Source: Flavobacterium sp. HSC-61S13 (GTDB lineage Bacteria > Bacteroidota > Bacteroidia > Flavobacteriales > Flavobacteriaceae). Taken from it: a DNA stretch of 64,000 nucleotides. A program made the position numbers and the translations under genes. Positions 55,901 through 63,281 of this stretch are shown here, piece by piece (positions within the stretch are counted from its first letter, which is position 1; each line of letters opens with the position of its first letter). Below the pieces are notes generated by a model that saw nothing but the letters and a program-made list of their open reading frames with translations, had not been told where the DNA came from and made no database searches. Where the stretch lies: contig NZ_JALJZV010000010.1 of assembly GCF_024171535.1 (NCBI RefSeq), positions 1 to 64,000 on the forward strand, given 5' to 3'.

Positions 55901-56607
55901 ACTCCTCCACGAGCTAATCCTAAAGCATCAAGAGTCAATAATCCGCCATTGGCATCGTAGTATGTCAGCAACTCCTGATTACAAACATCTGAACCTGAAG
56001 TAGTAAACACACTGTAAACCTTAGTGTGATTCAAAGTACCGAGCAGTAAAGCGCTAGTACGATCAATAACCGACAACTTATTGTAAGACTGATCCGGTTT
56101 TAAAGCGAGCATATAATGGCCAAATTGGTTTTGAACCATACGTGCTCGAGAAGAAAAACTATTGTTTTTCTGACTGTTTACCTTTAGAATCTCTTTAGAT
56201 CCGCTAGACGCAATCACTTCAAAACTGTGGTTCCCCAGAACCACAGTTCCCAAAATATCAGCCAATACACCACCTAAACCTCCGCCTAGAATGGCATTTA
56301 AAACATCTGGATTAAACCCCATACGAATGTAGGAAGTTTGATTGGCAGGTATTGCGGTATCGAATGCTAAATCCAAATTCCCGCTATAACTACCTATTCC
56401 TAAGGCAAGTCCGCCATAAGAATTAACCTTTGCGAACGAATCGCTTTTGTCTAATGCGTTAGACGCATCGTCAAGATGTTTTCCCGTTACTTTATTCGGA
56501 AAAACATGACTCACCTGTGCATACCCTGTCAGGGGCAGCAACATACTAATTCCCACTGCAACTATTAGGTTTCTAATAGTCGCGGCGAGAGTCTTCTTTT
56601 TGCTCAT
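49951..56607 (-). CDS. Giant Ig-repeat adhesin with T9SS type B domain (SprB-like)
   Basis: This is a 2218-residue cell-surface protein, probably displayed by SprF and the T9SS. Signal peptide about 1-30. An N-terminal half (about 30-1140) contains beta domains with Cys-Pro-rich joins and Ig-like modules. Ten tandem modules of about 77 residues follow (about 1146-1918), each with QxFC at the start, WY in the middle and CESSxRLxVTV at the end. Next come a PKD-like domain, a DUF11-like domain (about 1995-2120: ISKSVNEARPIVDENVVFTV) and a C-terminal gliding-motility-associated domain (about 2134-2218: SPNQDGSNDYF, IYNRLGSLVF, DGTYYYVLDLG). It is the first gene of the operon. An SprB-like role is inferred from architecture and neighbours. 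Confidence 0.92.
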   Translation of the reverse strand: MSKKKTLAATIRNLIVAVGISMLLPLTGYAQVSHVFPNKVTGKHLDDASNALDKSDSFAKVNSYGGLALGIGSYSGNLDLAFDTAIPANQTSYIRMGFNPDVLNAILGGGLGGVLADILGTVVLGNHSFEVIASSGSKEILKVNSQKNNSFSSRARMVQNQFGHYMLALKPDQSYNKLSVIDRTSALLLGTLNHTKVYSVFTTSGSDVCNQELLTYYDANGGLLTLDALGLARGGVTNAYKAIDKDADSFSEISLGLLAVAGEISQTIQLETPMGAEKQFHVVMQVGNPALLQLGLASDAIRIQALSNGVVVFEKPVNKDFLSLDLLGLLSSNKKARIPFHPNTNFDAVRIVLRSFLDLNLAKTTKIYDVEFTSFQSQLSLQGCGTVDLTKAIPNFDPLNSYEFFDQNGAVVDGNGAKKLTTSGVYQIRGISGNGFCPNDRVTVDVTVLALPTLIVTTPNSALNIGESIELKATSNSVVKWYDQQGVEVTNLKVGPFTEAGSYSFTAIANDGQCESSHTVYINVIDPATCPPLVKRVYATKTSVGSIITGGVSNKGNAVDGNSKTYSTITTGLGLLGIGTTWQNLQWDHTIPAGTPVTIKLGSEYSGLALAGAISVVGTKKNSLGDPIDIGTIKAVDGALLTLLPGQNTFEYTFVPSTLSGVKAYDGIRVSMGALLSVAQNARLYGAYHEATATQVACTGEDIQDVLSGVVDLGIGALTATVGVSDPWNIADRNPNTYATMFAGVNVLAATELTAVFHSPSQVGDSLRIDISKPNALLSLGLIKGMEIQRFLGKTKVGQPIYTDYSLLDLRLLSNGTSRILIAPQDGIYDRVRIRLGGVANVLDFLRVHQITRTANTKIIGSDPSNRIEACQGETISFDINDVCTTYKWYDQETGGKVIQTGNSYTIPADMAPGTYKFYIQAVRYGCENYDRTQVIAVVKEGVPANAVLNVSLNGGQDLDLCTEKGTVTLQATVATGYDNVGYVWYHNNNGTVELVSNATTATLVLNNLAVGTHTYYLALTADGYCETSAADRKKIEFKVRENSTATGITVSNTTFCLTDAIEVVPTVTMANPTYNWYFTNAKLKPILDGAVVNGITYSINAQGKLSISGLTAGTYTYFVAASNTTVCQNNDGDLKEVVLTLNNASTPTTTNTTQAFCITAAPKVADLQANGTNVQWYSSEKGGTALDPTTALIDGVYYASSKVGNCESAVRLKVTVNLADGELATGNANQSFCKVDQPKVSDIVTKQIGVKWYTTLVGGTLLSDQTLLEDQKTYYGVLGGGTSCESSVRLAVTVTVSDVAVPTTTQKKQEFCKLSLPKVSDLNATATNIKWYLAPQGGVALNATTALVSGNTYYAVDTLNGCESSTRLAVTVTIHDTVSPSTTQTVQTFCSLAAPTVADLKTNETNVLWYTAAVGGSLLPQTTPLASEMTYYGVLSVNGCESTTRLAIKVLLKDAAVPTTTSTQQSFCKVNQPKVSDIQTNEVGVKWYTLPQGGTAIAPQTLLVTGTYYGALVQNGCESSSRLKVAVTINDAATPTTTQVAQSFCKVNKPTIANLKTVESNVIWYTTPKGGTPLAGTTLLVSGTTYFGALEVAGCQSSVRLAIDVMINDEATPTTSQMVQKFCIVNQPKVGDLQTIEKNVVWYNKAVGGTLLPSNTDLLNNTVYYAAIQGVNCESSVRLEVTVLLNDAASPTTKFTSQTFCKVSQPKVQDIDTNESDVIWYLDAVGGTALSGSDVLITGIYYGVLIQNGCESSVRLKVNVKVQDVATPTTENAKQTFCKVTQPTVADLKANQTGVSWYIEEVGGEVLPQDQALVDGVTYYGSLVTNGCESTIRLAVTVTVEDEATPTTTQTVQQFCATSKPTIADLKVNESNVIWYATATAGTPLAAKTALVDGGTYYAAIKGALCESSARLEVTVRFFAATFATLDGDFEVCFGETATYTTAAGMSNYLWTVKGGTIVQRGTTSDDSITILWNEQGKQSLRITYTDLNGCTNESVFEAAVNVMICSDLAISKSVNEARPIVDENVVFTVTVKNEGKSDFTDIVIADQLPNGYQFVSYEATSGIYKSTTGEWMIPSLLSNLEATLKITAKVKFEGDYLNIASILSSEPADLNTANNRAEASVEPHCLTIYNEFSPNQDGSNDYFRIDCIEYFQNNSIEIYNRLGSLVFSTTNYKNNWDGKSNVSGTLGGKDLSDGTYYYVLDLGNGVVKKGWVYIIR
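50855..53172 (-). repeat. Ten tandem ~232-bp coding repeats in the adhesin gene
   Basis: Ten copies of a module of about 77-78 codons lie in tandem, read from the recurring protein pattern (QxFC, then VxWY, then GGT, then CESS). Unlike the MBG repeats, the copies vary in DNA throughout, so recent expansion is less likely. Recombination could still change copy number. Confidence 0.8.
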
Positions 56608-57575
56608 ACCTATTTATTTAGTTTACTAATCTTAATCGACTTCGGTTTCCCAACACCTAAGACGATCGTTCTCTTTATTACATAATATATATGTCCATTT
56701 TATTTATAACAACGATACCCCCACCTCTTACAGAAATGAGGTAATCACTTATTTGTAACACATCTTGTACTCTAAAGATTGTTTCACAACGAATACTTCA
56801 TCCATTGCAAAAACACTCCTAAATAACGACAGAAGAGTTATATTCACTTTGTAGGTTTTTATTAAATTATAAATACTCGATTCGTTAGTAAGGAGGTCTT
56901 AAAATTTAATATAAAATCGCATATTGAGTACTTTCTCAAAAGCAGACCAAATATAGTATAAAATGAGAAATAAAATAGAATTATATTAATTTTATATAAA
57001 AAATCACATAAATAATGCAGATAACAAGATTACATAATAGATAAAGTAGTGTTTTACTAGTATAGTCTATCAATAAAACAGCCCAAAAACAAGCAATTTG
57101 CTATATATGCCTCAATTAAATTTTAAAAAAATCAATCATTATAAGGATTACATATACTTAACGCACAAATTGTCATTTCGACTTCAAATATCCCAATTAA
57201 AGAAAATTCTTGACACTGAGGAGTGCTGATTAGCAATAATCCTAGATAAATTCGAAATAACATTTACATGTAGCTTGATATAAAAACAAGACATCAATCT
57301 TTATCTTCTAATAAAGAATACAAAATCATTCACAAATTGTACTATAAAAAACACAGAAAATGGCTTTTAAATAATTCTGATAGGAGAAAATTATCATATC
57401 TTTAAATGTTTGAAAGCTGCTGGGTACATTAAACGCAATCGCATACCTAAAATGGAATCCAACCTTACAACAATTATTCCAATCAATTAACAACAGCACT
57501 ACGACATTTGTTGGAAAGCAAACAATTTCCATTCTAAAATATCGCATGCTCACAGTATAAAAATAAAATCAGCAA
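56608..57575. other. 968-bp AT-rich intergenic region
   Basis: No convincing gene is seen. On the minus strand TATATTTG (56948-56955) matches TAnnTTTG and may be the adhesin operon promoter with a leader of about 340 bases, though no -33 element is clear. A 40-codon plus-strand frame at 57107-57229 and a 75-codon minus-strand frame at 57326-57553 lack support. The region is unusually long for this window. Confidence 0.5.
56948..56955 (-). promoter_or_regulatory. Possible -7 element of the adhesin operon promoter
   Basis: TATATTTG on the minus strand matches TAnnTTTG. It would give a leader of about 340 bases before the adhesin start codon at 56607. No TTTG is seen at the right upstream spacing. 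Confidence 0.25.
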
Positions 57576-58280
57576 ATGGAAATCAGCGCTATCAGTAAAA
57601 AAGAGATTAAAACCGGTGAAGAAATACAAGTTTCAGATATCCGCGAGGGAATTTTTAATTTAATAAAAGTCGATTTCCCGGCTATTCAAAAAGATCACTA
57701 TATCAGCTTAATGGAACTCAATCAGTATCGCCGCCTTTACTTGACCTCACTGATCACTCAAGAGAAGGGTGAACTCGCCATGATCGATATCGATGTGATG
57801 ACTGCCATACAAAACAATGCTATATTATCTGAAAACATCCAAGATGAAATCGAAACAGAGTTGACAATCGGTCAAAAACTTGCCGATCACGTTGCTGCCT
57901 TTGGAGGTAGTTGGACTTTTATCATTACCTTTTTTTTGTTTATTTTAGTTTGGATGCTGATCAACATTTGGTTTTTAGCGACCAAACCCTTTGACCCCTT
58001 TCCGTTCATACTCCTTAATTTAATTTTATCTTGTTTGGCTGCTATCCAAGCCCCCATTATCATGATGAGTCAAAACAGACAAGAACAGAAAGACCGAATC
58101 CGCGGAGAACACGACTATAAAATCAACCTCAAAGCAGAATTGGAAATTAAACTCCTAAGCGAAAAAATAGACCATTTACTCGTGCATCAAAATAAAAAAT
58201 TGTTGGAGATCCAAGAAATACAAACCGATTATCTCGAAGATTTAATGAAGGAAGTAAAAGAATTGAAAAACATAAAGTAG
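57576..58280 (+). CDS. DUF1003-family membrane protein
   Basis: Two transmembrane helices (about 114-135, WTFIITFFLFILVWMLINIW; about 142-164, FPFILLNLILSCLAAIQAPI) are joined by the NIWFLATKPFDPFPF loop. The typical DUF1003 motifs GQKLADHVAAFGGSW before the first helix and MMSQNRQEQKDR after the second are present. The C-terminal 60 residues are a coiled coil. The N-terminal 110 residues look cytoplasmic. Function unknown; the family is sometimes annotated as a cyclic-nucleotide-binding-like protein without proof. Confidence 0.88.
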   Translation: MEISAISKKEIKTGEEIQVSDIREGIFNLIKVDFPAIQKDHYISLMELNQYRRLYLTSLITQEKGELAMIDIDVMTAIQNNAILSENIQDEIETELTIGQKLADHVAAFGGSWTFIITFFLFILVWMLINIWFLATKPFDPFPFILLNLILSCLAAIQAPIIMMSQNRQEQKDRIRGEHDYKINLKAELEIKLLSEKIDHLLVHQNKKLLEIQEIQTDYLEDLMKEVKELKNIK

Positions 58281-58304
58281 CATTCACCGATTTCTTAGAA
58301 GCCT

Positions 58305-58493
58305 TTATCTACAAACCCCACAACTATTCCCTTTTACAGAACAATGTTTACAATATTTGCAGTTTTTACAAGCCTTACAACTTGATGATCCCGTACAAGT
58401 TGCAGCACTAGAATTGTAATAAAAGCTGCCAGCTACGGATAAAGTCACTACGGATAAACTTACTAATAAATAATTTTTCATGTAATTCATCAT
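58305..58493 (-). CDS. Small Cys-rich exported peptide, 62 residues
   Basis: The product begins with two possible starts (Met 1, Met 2 and Met 5). A signal peptide (YLLVSLSVVTLSVAGSFYY region) is followed by a short mature part with nine Cys in about 30 residues (SCKACKNCKYCKHCSVKG, then CGVCR). The repeated CxxC pairs with Lys suggest soft-metal binding or a disulfide cage. It resembles no named family that I know. The gene is convergent with the DUF1003 gene and ends 24 bp from it. Confidence 0.7.
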   Translation of the reverse strand: MMNYMKNYLLVSLSVVTLSVAGSFYYNSSAATCTGSSSCKACKNCKYCKHCSVKGNSCGVCR

Positions 58494-58593
58494 ACAATTG
58501 GATGTAAGCTACAAAGTAATGAAAAACCATCAAGGTAAACATGAGGGATACCGCAGTTCGACAGTTCAAGACTTGTTCCTACGATGCGGAGAT

Positions 58594-59037
58594 TTACAAT
58601 TTCATATGTAAAAGCGGATAGTTCCTTCCTTGATCATCAGTTTCTGATCGATCAACTACCTGAAATCCCATCTTTTTATAAAAACCAACAGCTTGGGTGT
58701 TTTGCTCGTTGACATCAACGCGATCCACGTCCAATACTTCGACTGCATAATCCAATAAACTACGCCCCAAACCAATTCCAAAATAATCAGAATCAATAAA
58801 CAGCATTTCTAATTTATGGTCGTGGATAGCCATAAAACCGCTAATTTTTTCTTGCTGAATCAAGCAATAGACCTCTAAAGTTGTAAAGTCAAATTCCCTC
58901 AAAAAAGTTTTGATTTCCTGAAAATCTTGAGGAGTCAAAAAGTCATGAGTAGCCAAAACGGCTCGCTCCCAAACTGCGAGAATTTGAGGTTTGTAATTAT
59001 CCTGATATTTTTCAATTTCAAAATTCACCTTTGTCAT
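58594..59037 (-). CDS. GNAT-family N-acetyltransferase
   Basis: The 147 residues fit a single GNAT domain of the YjaB/ElaA-like kind: IEKYQDNYKPQILAVWERAV at the start, ISGFMAIHDHKLEMLFID for strands 4-5, FGIGLGRSLLDYA as the acetyl-CoA pyrophosphate loop and NTQAVGFYKKMGFQVVDRS as motif B. It transfers acetyl to an unknown amine. It lies 61 bp downstream of rlmF, probably in the same transcript. Confidence 0.9.
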   Translation of the reverse strand: MTKVNFEIEKYQDNYKPQILAVWERAVLATHDFLTPQDFQEIKTFLREFDFTTLEVYCLIQQEKISGFMAIHDHKLEMLFIDSDYFGIGLGRSLLDYAVEVLDVDRVDVNEQNTQAVGFYKKMGFQVVDRSETDDQGRNYPLLHMKL

Positions 59038-59098
59038 AATATAGTGGATGAAGTGTTTCTATAAAATTATAAAATAATCTTTACATATTAAATCCCAT

Positions 59099-60007
59099 TT
59101 AAAACTTCCAAGCTACAATTCTACTAATTTTATTTCCTTGCTCCATTTCGATAATTTGCATTTCTGTAGCGCCTACTTTGTGCAATAATCGCTGTATGGA
59201 TTTTAAGTGATTTTGATCGGAAACCAAAGTGGTAAACCATTTTACTTGAGCACCGAAACGTCTACTCTCATATATATAGTTCGTAATAAAAGTTAACTCG
59301 CCACCTTCACACCAAAGCTCATTGCTCTGACCACCAAAATTAGGTGTTGGTGCAACAACGGATTTCTTTCCGAGGTTTTTAACTTTGCGCGCACTTTGTT
59401 TGGCCGCGTCTTCCTGAGATTTAAAAAATGGTGGATTACAAATTACCGCTGTAAACTGCTCTTGCTCTCCAATAATATTTTCCAATATATTTCGAGAACT
59501 CGGTTGTAAACGCAAACTTACCATCGTTTTCAAATGCGGATTATTACTGACAATATTCTCAGCGGAAGCCAAGGATTCTTTATTAATGTCCGATGCCACA
59601 AATCGCCAACCGTATTCAGCAACACCAATTATCGGATAAATCGCATTTGCCCCCACGCCTAAGTCCAATATTTTTATCGAATTTCCAGTCGGTACTACCC
59701 CCGCATTATAGGTAGCCAGTAAATCGGCTATATAATGAATATAATCAGCCCTACCCGGTATAGGCGGACATAAATTGTCCTGAGGTAATTCCCAATAGGT
59801 CAATTTGTAATCAGTCATCAATAACGCCTTATTGAGCAATACCACTGCTTCGGGTTTTGAAAAATCAATCGTGTCTACTCCCGAAGGATTTTTAATTATA
59901 TAAGGTACTAATTCAGGAACGGCCGCTTTCAAACGGTCGAAATCATATAGTTTATTGTGTTTATTTCTCGGGTGTAATTTCTTTTTATTGGGGCTACTAG
60001 CTTTCAT
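59099..60007 (-). CDS. rlmF: 23S rRNA (adenine(1618)-N6)-methyltransferase RlmF
   Basis: This enzyme adds a methyl group to A1618 (E. coli numbering) of 23S rRNA using S-adenosylmethionine. It opens with a basic tail (KKKLHPRNKHNKLYDFDRLK) typical of RlmF/YbiN. The SAM loop is ILDLGVGANAIYPI (about 113-126) and the catalytic NPPF is at residues 191-194 (CNPPFFKSQEDA). Length (302) matches E. coli RlmF (308). A GNAT gene follows on the same strand. The region upstream (60008-60698) is non-coding. Confidence 0.93.
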   Translation of the reverse strand: MKASSPNKKKLHPRNKHNKLYDFDRLKAAVPELVPYIIKNPSGVDTIDFSKPEAVVLLNKALLMTDYKLTYWELPQDNLCPPIPGRADYIHYIADLLATYNAGVVPTGNSIKILDLGVGANAIYPIIGVAEYGWRFVASDINKESLASAENIVSNNPHLKTMVSLRLQPSSRNILENIIGEQEQFTAVICNPPFFKSQEDAAKQSARKVKNLGKKSVVAPTPNFGGQSNELWCEGGELTFITNYIYESRRFGAQVKWFTTLVSDQNHLKSIQRLLHKVGATEMQIIEMEQGNKISRIVAWKF

Positions 60008-60632
60008 CTCCTTGTTTTTTACAAAATTAGAGTATTTGAACGGAATTCATAGGTTTATTTCACCAATTAGCCTTTTTAATAGGTTTTGAGAGTTAAGATG
60101 ATTTTTAAACTAAAAACTTTAATCCACTATTCACGGCAGTAAAAGTGTTTACCTGCTTCCCACTACTATAAGTTACGATTAAATGTTCTAAACACCAAAT
60201 CTACACACCCATTAATCAACAATGCTACGTCTATAATTTTTGATCGGTATATAGCTATACCACCACAATAATCAACAGTTAAAAAGCCGTAGAATTTACT
60301 ATCAAAACATCGAAATAGGTCATAATTATAATATTTAACCGATACAAAACGAAACTAGTTTTACAAAATTTAATTTTTTTTTAAAAACTTACAAAACTTA
60401 GAATTCACAAGGGATACACGGTTATTTACTAAATATTCCACCTGCAAAAAACCGCTAATATTATCAATATGAAAAAAAATGACGCCTAAATAAATAATAT
60501 TATCAAAAAATTTTGTTTACATTTATCCTCCTTAAAAATTAAACACATCACAAAATGTGTATTGTTAACGACAAAATAAAATTTATCAACATTAACACCA
60601 ACAGATAAGATTCCTTATCACCTACTACTATT
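60008..60632. other. AT-rich intergenic region upstream of rlmF and the triple-repeat lipoprotein gene
   Basis: No gene is seen. It should hold the promoter of rlmF on the minus strand, for which I see no clear match to TAnnTTTG. The plus-strand promoter begins at 60633. A minus-strand frame at 60548-60814 runs across the lipoprotein gene start and is a shadow. Confidence 0.5.
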
Positions 60633-60664
60633 TTTGAAAAACCAAATTTTAAACACTTGCTTTG
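60633..60664 (+). promoter_or_regulatory. Promoter of the triple-repeat lipoprotein gene
   Basis: TTTG (60633-60636) is followed after 20 bp by TTGCTTTG (60657-60664), one mismatch from TAnnTTTG. The -7 element lies 34 bp before the ATG at 60699. Confidence 0.5.
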
Positions 60665-60698
60665 AGTAGCAAAATTAAACACCCTTAATTTCAACTCT

Positions 60699-62234
60699 AT
60701 GAAAAAATTAATTGGATTATTAGGTCTTTTTGTGCTTACAAACGGCGCATTATCATCGTGCAGCAATGATGACAACACCACAAAAGAAGAAGAGAAAAAC
60801 AATGAAATCACCATTGTATCTTCTACAGGGACTTACCTAGGAACAGTGCAAAACAAAGGTAAATTTGCTATTAAGCTTAAATCGAACGACACGGATTTAG
60901 AATTGATCCTGATTTCTGACATCATCGCTGACAAAGATCTATTGGATGCAGAATTAAAAGCGACCAACTATGGTGTAAATCCATCAGGAGAGCTTTATAC
61001 GATTTCACCTGATAGTTATTTTAAGAAAGCTGATGCAAAATTAAACATCACCAGTGGAAATCTGAATATCACTCATACCGAAGACACTTACACGATCAAA
61101 GGACAATTAGTAGATGCACAAAACGTGGCTTTTGATATCAATTACACGGGATTATTGGATATCGAACCGATTTACGAAACGCAATACGAAATCCAAAACG
61201 GATGGTTCTGGGGAGATAATCAATATGACTATCCGAACGTCGGAGAGTATATGACCTTTTTCACTCAAGGAGAAGCTAATAAATACGGTGAACTAGAAGG
61301 AGATGGCTACCATATCTCATTATCTTTCTTTGATGCTATGCCAGCAAAAGCATGGGAAGCAAAAATCCCGAATAAAACCTATAAAGCTTCTAGAGAGCGT
61401 AAGGAAGGAACTTTCCTTATTCAATCGGAAGAGAATTTAAATCAAGAAAAAATTGATTTAACTTATGCTGTTTTTCTTCAGAATAAAAGCTCAGAAAGCT
61501 TAAAGAAAGCGGTATACATCACTGACGGTACAATCAAAACCATGGATGATGCTAAAGGACAACAAGTTCGTTTTAACATTGAATTGCAAGATGGATCAAG
61601 ACACGTTGGTAAATACACTGGAAAAGTAAGACAAGGTGACGAATACACCATCTCCTCTTTAAAAGCAGACCGCGCTGTAGGTGCTTTAGATTATGGTTTT
61701 ATCGAGTATGTTGGAAAATCACCAATTGATGGAAAAGAAAACAACCGTTGGAATATCTATCTATATAACAAAGGAGTTACTACTTACCCAGAATATTATT
61801 GGGCAACGGAAGGAACAGGAGAATATGTGCGTCTATCGATTTACACTGATGTGAACGCTACTACTGATATTCCTGCTGGAGTTTACCCAATTGGTCAAGA
61901 AAGCGCTGGAAATGCTGGAATTGGTGGTGGTACTGAAGTTGGTTTGGATTTCGGAACTTGGTTTTTTGAAATGAAAAACGACGATTACGCCAATTCTGCT
62001 CCAACTCGAACAGGATCGGTTACTATTGCTAAAACAGGAAATAATTATTCTATACAGTTAAATGCTGTAGATGACAGAGCGAACAAAATTACAGCTGATT
62101 ATTCAGGAGCATTAACGTTTCACAATAGCGCTAAAAAACCGGCTGCTAAAGCAAAAACCGTTAAAGCAACTACAAAATCTTTTGGAAAAGGAAAGGCTTT
62201 TGATGCGGCTAAAAACCTTAAAAACAAAAGATAA
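60699..62234 (+). CDS. Lipoprotein with three internal repeats and a basic C-terminal tail
   Basis: I do not recognise a named family. The signal sequence ends ALSSC, giving lipidated C21, followed by an acidic stretch (SNDDNTTKEEEKNNE) as in surface-exported Bacteroidota lipoproteins. Three similar modules are visible by eye (about 50-165, about 180-325, about 345-475). Each has a long YxLxI/LxIY-type strand, a stretch with PxGxY or PNKTY, and an end like KGQLVDAQNVAFDINYTG / VGKYTGKV / ADYSGAL. The last 35 residues are Lys/Ala-rich (KKPAAKAKTVKATTKSFGKG), quite unlike the acidic start. Repetition suggests a ligand- or matrix-binding lipoprotein; the tail might bind an anionic polymer. A terminator follows. 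Confidence 0.8.
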   Translation: MKKLIGLLGLFVLTNGALSSCSNDDNTTKEEEKNNEITIVSSTGTYLGTVQNKGKFAIKLKSNDTDLELILISDIIADKDLLDAELKATNYGVNPSGELYTISPDSYFKKADAKLNITSGNLNITHTEDTYTIKGQLVDAQNVAFDINYTGLLDIEPIYETQYEIQNGWFWGDNQYDYPNVGEYMTFFTQGEANKYGELEGDGYHISLSFFDAMPAKAWEAKIPNKTYKASRERKEGTFLIQSEENLNQEKIDLTYAVFLQNKSSESLKKAVYITDGTIKTMDDAKGQQVRFNIELQDGSRHVGKYTGKVRQGDEYTISSLKADRAVGALDYGFIEYVGKSPIDGKENNRWNIYLYNKGVTTYPEYYWATEGTGEYVRLSIYTDVNATTDIPAGVYPIGQESAGNAGIGGGTEVGLDFGTWFFEMKNDDYANSAPTRTGSVTIAKTGNNYSIQLNAVDDRANKITADYSGALTFHNSAKKPAAKAKTVKATTKSFGKGKAFDAAKNLKNKR

Positions 62235-62264
62235 GTAAAACTTATCGATCAACATTTTATACTG

Positions 62265-62295
62265 AGGGCGTCTAATTAGACGCCCTTATTTTTTT
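62265..62295 (+). terminator. Rho-independent terminator of the triple-repeat lipoprotein gene
   Basis: AGGGCGTCT (62265-62273) pairs with AGACGCCCT (62278-62286) around AATT, followed by TA and a run of seven T (62289-62295). Confidence 0.9.
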
Positions 62296-62343
62296 AATAT
62301 AATCTTCTCTACAATTACAGTATCATGATAAACAGAAAAACCT

Positions 62344-62351
62344 TAATTTTG
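62344..62351 (+). promoter_or_regulatory. Possible -7 element for the thioredoxin-like lipoprotein gene
   Basis: TAATTTTG matches TAnnTTTG and lies 94 bp upstream of the ATG at 62446. No TTTG is seen at the proper upstream spacing, so confidence is low. Confidence 0.3.
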
Positions 62352-62445
62352 TACTGATATTCATCGCTAGTATCTGAAATTTCCTTGTCAAGTGCGGGGC
62401 TTTTTTTAAAATGCGACCAACATCTAATCCCCTAATTCAAAAAAT

Positions 62446-63015
62446 ATGCAAAAGACGATTCTAACCGCTTTACTAATTGCTTCGCTAGTTGCTTTCAACA
62501 GCTGTAAAAAAGAAACTCCTACAGAACCAATAACAACAACTCCTGTTGATGCGACCGTACAAGTTGATACTGTGGCTGCAAAAAAAGCGATTGAGGCTGA
62601 AAAAGAAACCTTATCAAAACCCTATAACGAACAAGAAGATGCTCAAGCTAAACTCAATGAATTAATAGCCAAAGCCAAGTTAGAAGGTAAAAACGTATTT
62701 GTACAAGCAGGTGGAAACTGGTGTATTTGGTGTCTGCGTTTTAATGACTTTGTTCAGAAAAATAGTGAGTTAAAATCGGTAGTTGATGCCAATTATCTGT
62801 ACTATCATCTAAACTACTCGACAAAAAACAAAAATAAAGTGGTATTTGCTAAATACGCACCCGATGCCAAAGGTTTGGGGTATCCATTCTTTTTTGTTAT
62901 CAATAGTGAGGGCGTGGTTATAAACATCTTTGGATCGGGTGATTTAGAATCTGGCAAAAGTTATGACGCACAAAAAGTTAAACAAATGTTTTTGGACAAT
63001 GCGCCCAAAAAATAA
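62446..63015 (+). CDS. Thioredoxin-like lipoprotein (WCxxC)
   Basis: The signal sequence ends AFNSC, giving lipidated C20, then a Thr/Pro-rich linker of about 35 residues. Residues about 60-185 are a thioredoxin fold with the active site GGNWCIWCLRF (C93, C96) and a likely cis-Pro in GLGYPFFFVINSEG. The sequence resembles the thioredoxin_7/DsbD-gamma-like group that acts in the periplasm on disulfides. The gene is monocistronic, with terminators on both sides (62265-62295 and 63040-63082). Confidence 0.87.
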   Translation: MQKTILTALLIASLVAFNSCKKETPTEPITTTPVDATVQVDTVAAKKAIEAEKETLSKPYNEQEDAQAKLNELIAKAKLEGKNVFVQAGGNWCIWCLRFNDFVQKNSELKSVVDANYLYYHLNYSTKNKNKVVFAKYAPDAKGLGYPFFFVINSEGVVINIFGSGDLESGKSYDAQKVKQMFLDNAPKK

Positions 63016-63039
63016 CCTTTGATCCATGGACTAAATAAA

Positions 63040-63082
63040 AGAGACCCTTCCCAAATAATTTTAGGAACGGTCTCTTTTTTTT
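63040..63082 (+). terminator. Rho-independent terminator of the thioredoxin-like lipoprotein gene
   Basis: AGAGACC (63040-63046) pairs with GGTCTCT (63069-63075), with an inner TTCC/GGAA pairing across a mismatch, followed by a run of T to 63082. Confidence 0.85.
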
Positions 63083-63132
63083 CACATAGCTAAGGCCTTC
63101 GTCTGCAAAATAATATAATGCTTTTGACCCCT

Positions 63133-63216
63133 TCATTCATCCATTACGATCCAGCGCTGTCCATTCCCCAAGTCTTTTAGATAAAGTTCCGCATGGCCTC
63201 CGCAAAAATACAAACC
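63133..63216 (-). pseudogene. Possible coding remnant (about 27 codons, C-terminal part)
   Basis: Within otherwise AT-rich spacer DNA, the minus strand reads CGGHAELYLKDLGNGQRW, then IVMDE and a stop at 63133-63135. An in-frame stop lies just upstream (63217-63219). The base composition is richer in G+C than the flanks and the peptide looks protein-like. No ATG is available. It could be the tail of a lost gene, or chance. Confidence 0.3.
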
Positions 63217-63281
63217 TCAAAAAGCTCTGATAAACAGCTGCAAAATATTTAATTTCACGAACCTTCTACTCCTAACAAAGA

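Noticed and set aside
57107..57229. 40-codon plus-strand frame (starts MPQLNFKKINHYKDYIYL)
   Set aside because: The codons look plausible, but there is no promoter, ribosome site or known relative, and short frames are common in AT-rich DNA.
57326..57553. 75-codon minus-strand frame upstream of the DUF1003 gene
   Set aside because: Hydrophobic, aromatic-rich composition typical of a chance frame, with no homology that I recognise; it would occupy the DUF1003 gene's upstream region.
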